DNA from: Usnea hakonensis
Taxonomy: Eukaryota > Ascomycota > Lecanoromycetes > Lecanorales > Parmeliaceae
DNA: 64,000 bases
Direction: 5' to 3'
NCBI GenBank assembly: GCA_013423325.1
Contig: BLJB01000124.1
Location: 186,296 to 250,295, forward strand
A program made the translations under genes and the position numbers. This document shows positions 56,227 to 64,000 of the stretch, in pieces. Positions within the stretch are counted from its first letter, which is position 1, and the number at the start of each line of letters is the position of its first letter. The notes below the pieces were generated by a model that saw only the letters and a program-made list of their open reading frames with translations, had not been told where the DNA came from and made no database searches.

Positions 56227-58101
56227 ATGGGAGAAGAAAGGGAAGACAGCCAGCAATTCGCGAAGGGGAAAGCCGTAGACGTCCTCATCGTAGGAGCAGG
56301 TCCAACAGGATTCATGGCTGCCGCAACCTTAGCGCGATATGGGGTCCCGTTCCGGCTTATCGAAAAACGTCAGCAACAAGTCCTTCGGGGTCATGCTAGC
56401 GGTATACAACCACGGACCGCCGAGATACTACACTCACTTGGATTTCAACCGAATCTAGCCAAACATGGCAGTGCACTGACAGAGACTTCCTTTTGGTCGG
56501 GAACAAAATCAGGCATACAAAGGGAGATCTCGCCGGAGCCAGAAATCATCAATGCTACACCTTATCCGTACGTAATTGCAATGCATCAGGGACATACGGA
56601 AACAATGTTCATTGAAGACCTAGCATCGCGGAGCATCTTGGTCGATAGGCCTGTTGCATACATCGATCACACGCATGGCGGAAACGAGGAATATCCGCTG
56701 AAGGCACATCTGAAAGACTGGATTTCAGGCATGACTGAAGAGATTCCGGTCAAATACATCCTGGGATGTGATGGCGCCGGAAGCGCTGTTCGCCAGCAGC
56801 TGTCGATCGAGTCATCGGTGCACCATACGAATGACTCTTGGGCGGTAGCAGATGTTCACTGCAAGACTAACTTCCCAGACATCGGGCGTCGCTGCGCTAT
56901 CCGTACCGAACATGGGAGTCTCATGGTGATTCCATATACCGATGATCGCGCCAGGCTATACACACTTCTTAATAAAGAAGAACACGAGGCCTTACTGCAG
57001 AGCAAATACGATGGCAAAGGAGAAAAGCACACGAATGATCAGACTGTCATTGGCGTCTTGAAGAGACGCGTTGATTCTCTGCTCAAGCCCTATATGCTTG
57101 AGATCACGGAGGTAGAATGGGTCAGCATGTACCTCATAGCTCAGCGAATCTCCAGTTCCTTTGCGGAGGAAGACGATAGGGTCTTCATTCTAGGCGACGC
57201 TTGCCATACGCATTCTCCCAAAGCCGGCCAGGGCATGAATGTCAGCATGAACGACGCATACAACCTCACCTGGAAATTAGCCCTCGTTCTTCGTGGCCTC
57301 GCTAGCCGGTCGCTGCTACAGACGTACCAGATAGAGCGCCAGCACATCGCGAAGCAACTTATCGAGTTCGACGAGAAGTTCTCGCACCTCTTCGCTGCTC
57401 AGGAGAATCTTGAAGACTCGGGGTTTCATGATGTATATGTGCAGAACAAAGGCTTCACGTCTGGTTGTGGACATCAGTATCCTGCTAGCCTACTGACAGA
57501 CGAGAACACAGACGTTTCTATCATTCAAGAAGCGGCAGAGCCATTGACACCGGGGAAACGACTGTTGCCGGTCCGTTTGATAAGGCACGTTGATGGTGTA
57601 TCTATCAGCCTCATGGATGATATGCCCTCAAATGGTCACTTCCGTATCGTTGCATTCGCGGGTTCCAGTCTTCAGAATGGCTTTCCTGCAAGATTTTCAT
57701 CGTACCTATCCGGCAAAGATTCACCTTTGAAGCTGTACTCCAACCCGTTGGAATCATCCATATCTTCAGCGAATCCAAGCATCACCAAAGCGAACGATAT
57801 CAATTACAATCCCGCGAAAGATGCAGCCACGGTCATCGACCTTTTTCTTATTCACACTTCTCCGCATCTTGAAACAGCAATAGAAAATCTTCCGCCGCCA
57901 TTTCCGGAATGGCAGGCCACGATATATGAGGATGCGGACCACCAAGCTCATTCTGAACTTGGTATTGATGCCACCATGGGCGCGATGGTAGTGGTGAGGC
58001 CTGATGGGTATGTAGGGCTGGTCACGAGGTTGGATGGAGTGGAGAGGGTTCGAGACTATTTCGGGAGGGTGCTGGTTGGTGGCGCCCGTGGGGAGCTATG
58101 A
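56227..58101 (+). CDS. FAD-dependent aromatic-ring monooxygenase
   Basis: Single exon, 624 aa. The dinucleotide-binding fingerprint VLIVGAGPTGFMAAATLARYG is at residues 19-39, the DG motif in YILGCDGAGSAVRQQ, and the second FAD motif in FILGDACHTHSPKAGQGMN (G323/D324). This order and the roughly 620-residue length with a C-terminal thioredoxin-like domain match phenol 2-monooxygenase/PHBH-type flavoproteins. These hydroxylate aromatic substrates with NADPH and oxygen in catabolism or secondary metabolism. No signal peptide. It stands alone, about 400 bp from the transposon, with no other biosynthetic gene next to it. The frame is intact. Confidence 0.93.
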   Translation: MGEEREDSQQFAKGKAVDVLIVGAGPTGFMAAATLARYGVPFRLIEKRQQQVLRGHASGIQPRTAEILHSLGFQPNLAKHGSALTETSFWSGTKSGIQREISPEPEIINATPYPYVIAMHQGHTETMFIEDLASRSILVDRPVAYIDHTHGGNEEYPLKAHLKDWISGMTEEIPVKYILGCDGAGSAVRQQLSIESSVHHTNDSWAVADVHCKTNFPDIGRRCAIRTEHGSLMVIPYTDDRARLYTLLNKEEHEALLQSKYDGKGEKHTNDQTVIGVLKRRVDSLLKPYMLEITEVEWVSMYLIAQRISSSFAEEDDRVFILGDACHTHSPKAGQGMNVSMNDAYNLTWKLALVLRGLASRSLLQTYQIERQHIAKQLIEFDEKFSHLFAAQENLEDSGFHDVYVQNKGFTSGCGHQYPASLLTDENTDVSIIQEAAEPLTPGKRLLPVRLIRHVDGVSISLMDDMPSNGHFRIVAFAGSSLQNGFPARFSSYLSGKDSPLKLYSNPLESSISSANPSITKANDINYNPAKDAATVIDLFLIHTSPHLETAIENLPPPFPEWQATIYEDADHQAHSELGIDATMGAMVVVRPDGYVGLVTRLDGVERVRDYFGRVLVGGARGEL

Positions 58102-58500
58102 TACTGTAGCTTGTAGATGAAATGTCATTGAGGCAAAAAGAATGATGAATGATGACCGATTTCTTCTCTTGCTTTGCCGCTCAGGTCCTGTGCATCGTCT
58201 CTAAGGATTCTTATCTGGGTCCCACCCAATCTCGAAGAGCCTCTTTCTCTGGAAAACAGTGAAATGAAGCCTGTCATCTTCACTCACGAACAAAGTAGCT
58301 GCCCAATGATATGTCTCATAGACATATCTTACTCTTAGCATCAGCTTGCTGCTGACCAGACCTGTACGATAGAACAGCTTACGCCAACGGCTACCGATTT
58401 ATAGACATTTATTCAGCAAGTATACAAATAAGATATTAGAACCCCAGCGGAGATAGAAATTGACTATATACCGTTTTACGTTATTTCAAACTATTCAACA
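58102..58500. other. Intergenic between monooxygenase and transposon
   Basis: 3' region of the monooxygenase; nothing else seen. Confidence 0.5.
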
Positions 58501-58502
58501 TA

Positions 58503-58575
58503 ATCGTCCGGCATACCTACTCGGCTCACCGAGTACGGTCCGGCTCAATAATAATCCGGTCTCAACACGAAATAT
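58503..58575 (+). repeat. Left terminal inverted repeat of Fot1-like element
   Basis: Begins ATCGTCCGGCATACCTACTC. It is the exact reverse complement of 60317-60389. Confidence 0.95.
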
Positions 58576-58624
58576 TCTCCAAAATTCAATGACTACCATT
58601 ATTCGAATATAGATCCACAACAAC

Positions 58625-60238
58625 ATGCCTGATTCGTATACTATCAAAGAAGGACGCGTGCAAGAGGCCCTGGAATCGATTCCTGAAGGAAGTAAGCCGA
58701 ATATCACGAGACTCGCCTAGGAATTCCATGTGCCCTACCAACAGCTCCTAAATCGATACAATAGTCTCAATGCGAGAAAGAGTAACAACTACGCTCTCAC
58801 CGAGCCGGAAGAGGCTGTAGTATATCAATATATCCAACGTCTCGATGCACTCGGTACGGCATGTCGTCGACCCATGCTGTTAAGAGCTGCAAATTCGGTA
58901 CTCCGTGAACGTCCTGGCCCACAGCGTACTGTGGGAAAGCATTGGCCTACACGATTCGTACAACGCTTTCCACAGTACAAAATACGACAACAAAGACCTC
59001 TCGCGGCACAGCGAAAGAATGCGCATAAGCCGGAGGAGGTTTTAGACTGGTACCACCGTTTTGACGGTGTGTGTAAAGAAATCGGTGTGGATCACTCGGA
59101 TACCTACAATATGGATGAGACAGGGTTCCGAGTTGGAGTAGGAAAGAGTCAATGGGTCATTACCGAGGAGTGGAATCGACCTCTTTTCCAGACGGATGCC
59201 GATAATAGAGACTACATTACGTCTGTGGAGTGTATTAGTGGTACGGGATATACGCTTCCCCCGATGTTGATTATGGCCGGAAAGCAATACTTGGGTAATT
59301 GGCAACAAGACAGCTTAGATCCGGATACTTTTTAGGGTGTTAGTGATACGGGATATACGAATGATGATCTGTGCGAGGAGTGGATCAAGCACTTTGATCG
59401 TTTCACTGCAAATCGTCGTGTGGGAAAGTGGAGAATGCTGATATTTGATGGATATGGGAGTTATCTCACACGAGAGGTACTCGCATTTATGGAAGACAAA
59501 CACATATGGCCTTTCTGTTTGTTACCACATTCGTCACATCTATGTCAGCCATTGGATGTGGGTGTATTCCAGCCATTCAAACATTGGCATACCGAAGCCA
59601 TTGACGAGTCGATTCGCCAGGCCAATGGTGAGTACTCTCGTGTGGATTTTCTGGCCAATTTCCAGGCAATTCGGGAGCGGACTTTCAGATCTACTACAGT
59701 AGTATCTGCATGGAAGAAAGCAGGCCTGATTCCATTGAATCCTACCGTCGTTTTGGACCGTTTACTCGAATATCGGAGAGATTCTCCGGAAGAAAGGCCT
59801 ATTACCCCGGAGAATAATATTGTCCCAGCCATTCACGAATGGCCTACGCCTTACACACATCGACAAGTTACTCAGTACGGCAAAGAGTTACTAGATCAAG
59901 TAGATCTACACGATTCGGAAGTGGTTGAGAGGTATATTCGTGGAGCCGAAGCGAGAATGCTGTCCGGCTCTCTGGCCGAACAGGAGCTTACCAAGCTACA
60001 TGAGGCTGCAGTAGCTCGTGCAGCACGAAAAGCACAACCAAATACGCTTATTCAACGCGGTGGTACGATATACTCGTATCAAGCACGCTCTAAAGTCACT
60101 GCACGGCAAGAATCAGAGCGAGAAAAGGCGGAGAGAGCATTAAATTGGGCCATTACGAAGGAGGATAGGGCACATTCAGCACTCCGGAACAAGAAGATTC
60201 GGGTCTTCAAGGCTACAGCCACGAAGGCAAAGATATAG
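58625..60238 (+). pseudogene. Fot1-like transposase with two in-frame stops
   Basis: One frame of 538 codons (Fot1 size, about 540) from ATG 58625 to the stop at 60236-60238, broken only by TAG at 58718 and TAG at 59333. The N-terminal part is the helix-turn-helix/CENP-B-like DNA-binding region; HWPTRFVQRFPQYKIRQQRP is the usual linker. The catalytic domain shows NMDETGFRVG (first Asp), LIFDGYGSYLTREVL (second Asp) and PHSSHLCQPLDVGVFQPFKH (third acidic residue). Both stops fall where CAG (Gln) would fit the family pattern, so each needs one C-to-T change. No frameshift is seen. Non-autonomous as it stands unless stops are read through. Confidence 0.88.
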
Positions 60239-60316
60239 CAAAAGGATATATAAAAGCGAGGCCATATAGTAGACTTTCCTACCATATTGTATGAATGTAA
60301 ATGGGGGGATGTGTAG

Positions 60317-60389
60317 ATATTTCGTGTTGAGACCGGATTATTATTGAGCCGGACCGTACTCGGTGAGCCGAGTAGGTATGCCGGACGAT
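60317..60389 (-). repeat. Right terminal inverted repeat of Fot1-like element
   Basis: Exact inverse of the left repeat, flanked by the TA duplication at 60390-60391. Confidence 0.95.
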
Positions 60390-60544
60390 TAACTTTATAT
60401 ACGTCCCTGACCCCTTAGCGGTGAGACCTCGGCCACCTGGACAAGTTTCATTGCATTGCTATTATTGACTGTGTGTTGTTGTATATATGACGTCATCCCG
60501 TGATAGTTCGGATATTCCTTCCGAATGTAGTACTTTTCACAGAG

Positions 60545-60665
60545 TGACGAACTAGCGCCATCTCACAATCACGCTGCTGAAAATGCCTCTCTTGCAGAGC
60601 CAATCTCTTGTCAACCTGATAGCGAAAGACATTACATAAGCGCTATGACGCACTTCAACTAAGAC
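60545..60665 (+). repeat. Dispersed repeat, copy 1
   Basis: Starts TGACGAACTAGCGCCATCTC. It aligns by eye with copies 2 and 3 over about 75 bases (shared GCCTxTxTTGCAxxGCCAATC core) and more loosely after that. Confidence 0.7.
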
Positions 60666-61052
60666 CGCAGCCTTGCGCCTTTTCCACCCTGGCCATGATA
60701 GGCTCAGCCGCCTCGCCACCGCCTCACCGGTCTCTTCACGAGGCAGAACGACTCGGCCGGGTTGACGATGCTGTGTGTATGAATGTAAATCCAAAGCACC
60801 CAGTAAGCACGGTCACTTGCGCGGAAGCAGCAAAGATTTTATGCTTAGGTAGGTAGTTGGGCTTAGCTTTGGAGACGAAAAGTATTCACACAGCTTCTCC
60901 TTCAACATGTGTTGCATGCTAGACTGGCTCGTGTTTGGTATCCTACAAGAAAGCTGGAGCGGCCTTCGGCCGTCGAGAAGGAGACGAAAAAGTGAAATTT
61001 CCGCAGCCCCCGCGCATTCAATGAATCAACTAGTCTACACTCGGTGAGCCGG

Positions 61053-61178
61053 TGACGAACTAGCGTCATTTCACTAACAAGCAGCTGCAAAAGCCTTTAT
61101 TGCAAGGCCAATCATCTGTTCATCTGACAGATAGGCACGCTAAGAAATCACTCTAACTTATTCAGGTTAGAAGCTAGC
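61053..61178 (+). repeat. Dispersed repeat, copy 2
   Basis: Starts TGACGAACTAGCGTCATTTC. Same orientation as copy 1, 508 bp downstream. Confidence 0.7.
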
Positions 61179-62083
61179 CCTATACTCTGCCTCCCGGGTA
61201 GGTCGCTGGCAGTATAAGTATTACAATTTGGCCCAGCCTAACAGTGATCTGGAATCCTGATTTTTGGCCTTCAGCTGGGAGACGGATCATATGTCCCGAT
61301 GAAGGGTGCCGAACTTCAAAGTGTACAGCCTGACGGAGCGAGGCAGAATTCACAATGTACCAGTAGGTCTGTAGGTGGCAGAGCGATGGGCGTCGTAGAG
61401 ATAATGACTTTGTAGAATAATACAACTCATGCTTTTCTCTTGGAAAGAGTATGCGGAGAAAGATACCTTGGTCTCGACGAAATGATATCCTTGCAAATCT
61501 TGTGTTCTTGTAAGAGAGGGACAATCTATGTACAGCCTCCCAGCCTTGTCCACTGCCTCGCGCGTAGATCTCTCGCTGTCACTAGTAACTTATAAATTGC
61601 CCACAATAACGTTGATTCTGAGTCCTTACGCCTACCCCTCATCTGAAATCTAGTTTCGAACATCTTTGTTGAGAGACCAATTGATGTTTCAAAGCGATGG
61701 GTAGCCATTTCGAAGTATACAACATACTCCATCCAGCCTCTTGTGTACCTCTTTACTTACTTTAAGTAAATCATCTTGGCAGTCTAGCTACCTAAGTAGA
61801 TACGTCGGTCAGAAAGTAGGTCGATCAGAATGTAGGGCATTCCCTACAATCGAATCCACACATGAGAGGTATCATATGTATGGATTTGGTGGTAAATATC
61901 TATGTGGAAGAAAGAGTATCCACAGGAAGAATCCTCCTCATGAGGCGTGGAGGCCCGCAATGCCAAGGCGCTAGGCCCTATGAGGATCCCTGTGGACCAC
62001 CAGTTGGTTGTGGTGCCGGTTCAGCGGCGGGTGTAGGGCTGAAAACCGGCAATCATTTACCACTGGTGGACCTAATAGGGTGC

Positions 62084-62210
62084 TGACGAACTAGCGTCTT
62101 TCCACGAGCAAGTACTCGAAAACGCCTTTCTTGCAAAGCCAATCACCTACAAGATTGGCAGGGCGAGAGAATACGTAAGCAAGCTTACCTATACAAGTTA
62201 GGACTTGCCT
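62084..62210 (+). repeat. Dispersed repeat, copy 3
   Basis: Starts TGACGAACTAGCGTCTTTCC. It leads into the hairpin array and the AT-rich block. Later segments (TTAC/AAC...CAGGTTAG versus TTACC...CAAGTTAG) also match copy 2. Confidence 0.7.
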
Positions 62211-62232
62211 CAGTCCCTCAGACCTACCAGCG

Positions 62233-62306
62233 CTAAGCCCCTTCGGGTGAGCTTTACGCTAAGCCCCTTCGGGTTAGCGGCCGTTATCTAAGCCCCTTCG
62301 GGTTAG
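62233..62306 (+). repeat. Three copies of a 19-bp hairpin unit
   Basis: Units of CTAAGCCCCTTCGGGTTAG lie at 62233-62251 (one variant base), 62259-62277 and 62288-62306. Each can fold on itself (CTAA/TTAG plus CCC/GGG arms, short loop). A shorter echo follows at about 62311-62328. Confidence 0.9.
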
Positions 62307-62341
62307 TTCGCTAACTACGTAGCGTAACGATAGTAGGTCTA

Positions 62342-64000
62342 AACGTAGAACCCTATAATTATACTAGGTTTCGCGTTATTTTAGCGATTTCCTATATAAT
62401 TTTTAAATTATAGATTTTTTAGATTAATAATTTACTTTATAATATAATTTTAAATCTAATACTATTATTTTTATTTAAATAATATATATAGGCTTATATC
62501 TATATATATACTTTATTAAATACGCGATATTATAATAGTACCTAATTTATATATTATACTTTAGAGGTAGATTATTAAAAAAATTTTAACTTTAATTTAA
62601 AATTTAACTATCTATATAGTAATAACTATATACTAAAAAGGTTAATAGATTACTATTAATAAATCTAGCTATCTATTTAAACTACTAAAAGATATTATAA
62701 AAAGTTATATTAAAGACTATTTAAATAAAGTTGTATCTAGTATAGCTACTAGCGTATTATTATTAGTAATATTAATAAATATTAATAATAAATATATTAG
62801 TTTAGAATATATAAAATAGGTAGTAGCGATTTATTTCGAAATAAATTTAAAGGGGTAATAGTATAACGCCCTTAATATAATTCTAAATTAGATATAGAAC
62901 CTAATTCTAATTATTAAAACTAGATTTAAAAAGAGTATTATCTTTTTTATTATACTATTTATATTTTTACTAATTAGAATAGTACTAATTATTATACCTC
63001 TAAATATATTATTAGAAGAGTAATATAAAAAGATAAATTAGATATCTATTAATTACCCCTTTATTTTAAATAGTAATAGTCGTAATATTATAAATATTAT
63101 AAAGATCCGCTCTAGATACTTTATCTATAATATAATAACTAAAGGAACTCTAGATACTAAATACTAATTATAATAATCTTTATAAGTCTTGAGATTATAT
63201 CTAATAGAGACTTTAATATTAAGGTCTTATAATATTCTAATTTTTTATTAAAGTTATATTTATTAGCTATTAATAAGCTTTATCTAGTTATTAAGTAGTA
63301 GAAGTTTCGACTAATCTACTTTAATCTTAATATTCTTTATATTTAATTATCTAGTTATATTTTACTTCTAAATATATTAGTAACCCTTAATATTTAAATA
63401 TTTAATATTATTTAAGAGTAATACGTATTTTTAGAGGATATAATTATTATAAAAATATTACTTAATTAACTAGAAATCTATATTTAGATTAGTTCTATAA
63501 ATAATACTATTAATAATATACTCGACTTATAATATATTTTACTAACGCGGATTATTATAATATAGAATATTTCTAAGATAATTATCTTTATAAATTCTAT
63601 AAATAATATTAATAATACTTATAAATTAATATATATATAAATAAAATAATTATTATATTCTATTAAAATAGCTAGCTTAGTTATACTATATTTTATAATA
63701 ATAGTAACTTAAGATAAATAAAGTATTATATAACGCTTTAATTAACTATCCGCCTAATATTCGTCTTCTAGAATTATTATTATTATAGATACGTATAGCC
63801 TAAAAATAGATAATCTTAATATAAAATAAATTATTTAATAGTTACTTCTATTATTAATTTAGAAAGTATATTAGTAGATAGGCTACGTAATACGCTATAG
63901 TAAGAGATAGATATAGTTTACCCTTTTATACCCTTTATAATATATAGATCTTTAAAGTTCTATAATAATACTCGATATTATCGAGTTTAGTAACGCGGTA
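62342..64000. other. AT-rich, RIP-like block
   Basis: From about 62342 to the end of the window G+C drops abruptly. CpA and TpG are almost absent: line after line has none, and single cases occur near 62732 and 63190. TpA is abundant while CpG still occurs (ACGCG, TCGAC). This is what RIP-saturated repeats look like in ascomycetes. No frame is open for any useful length and the original element cannot be recognised. Confidence 0.85.

Larger units (their letters stand above)
58501..60391 (+). mobile_element. Fot1/pogo-type DNA transposon, complete ends
   Basis: A 1.89-kb element bounded by TA target-site duplications (58501-58502 and 60390-60391). Its inverted terminal repeats are 73 bp each and identical base for base by eye. 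It encodes one transposase reading frame interrupted by two stop codons. Size, TA duplication, long perfect inverted repeats and the DDE transposase place it in the Tc1/mariner superfamily, Fot1-like group of fungal elements. The ends are complete, so it could still be mobilised in trans. Confidence 0.93.
60392..62341. other. Repeat-rich flank, no genes
   Basis: Apart from the three repeat copies and the hairpin array listed separately, no gene could be supported. Short frames at 61741-62086 have no motif. A 13-bp match to the inner part of the Fot1 terminal repeat (ACTCGGTGAGCCG) lies at about 61039-61051, immediately before repeat copy 2. Confidence 0.6.

Noticed and set aside
56227..58101. 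Secondary-metabolite cluster around the monooxygenase
   Set aside because: No polyketide synthase, peptide synthetase, terpene enzyme, P450 or transcription factor is adjacent; a lone monooxygenase is not a cluster.
1..64000. CRISPR arrays, operons, ribosome-binding sites
   Set aside because: Spliced fungal genes throughout; the short tandem repeats lack spacer structure.

Overview
The window is nuclear DNA of a filamentous ascomycete (Pezizomycotina). Genes are interrupted by short GT-AG introns of about 45-135 bp with CTAAC/CTGAC-like branch sites. The gene set includes a class II hydrophobin, a CFEM-like membrane protein, an NmrA-like protein, a Mid2-like surface protein, an Rsr1/Bud1-type Ras GTPase and fungal F-box proteins. 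The right end carries a Fot1/pogo-type transposon and an AT-rich block depleted of CpA/TpG, as repeat-induced point mutation (RIP) leaves. I cannot name the species. All gene models were built by eye from frames, splice signals and family knowledge; no search was run.

Layout. 0.3-6.5 kb: a PQ-loop transporter and a large acidic coiled-coil protein with internal tandem duplications. 8.3-11.6 kb: a secreted protein of unknown function and an NmrA/HSCARG-type NAD(P)-binding protein. 11.6-16.1 kb: gene-poor, with a decayed F-box relic. 16.1-25.3 kb: a short F-box-like protein, a CFEM-like single-pass membrane protein, a second unknown secreted protein, a vacuolar amino-acid transporter (six exons), mitochondrial ribosomal protein bS16m, and a truncated CAP10/GT90 glycosyltransferase relic. 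27.8-37.1 kb: a thaumatin-like secreted protein with a GC-AG intron, an F-box protein with four CxxC pairs, NAD(P)H-hydrate epimerase, a secreted amidase, a minisatellite-like array and a Mid2-like surface protein. 38.8-51.6 kb: Rsr1/Bud1 GTPase (eight exons, one of 10 nt), an alpha/beta hydrolase, an aspzincin-like secreted metallopeptidase, a conserved unknown protein and a class II hydrophobin. 54.2-58.1 kb: an unknown protein and an FAD monooxygenase. 58.5-64 kb: the Fot1-like element, three degenerate copies of a dispersed repeat, a small tandem hairpin repeat and the AT-rich block.

The genes do not form a single pathway or a recognisable secondary-metabolite cluster. The common theme is the cell surface and secretome: seven or eight products carry a signal peptide or single membrane anchor. 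These sit among housekeeping genes (bS16m, hydrate epimerase, Rsr1, amino-acid transporter). No RNA gene or CRISPR array was found. The items most worth following are the modular coiled-coil protein, the array at 35.25-35.56 kb, and the repeat/transposon/RIP boundary at the right end.
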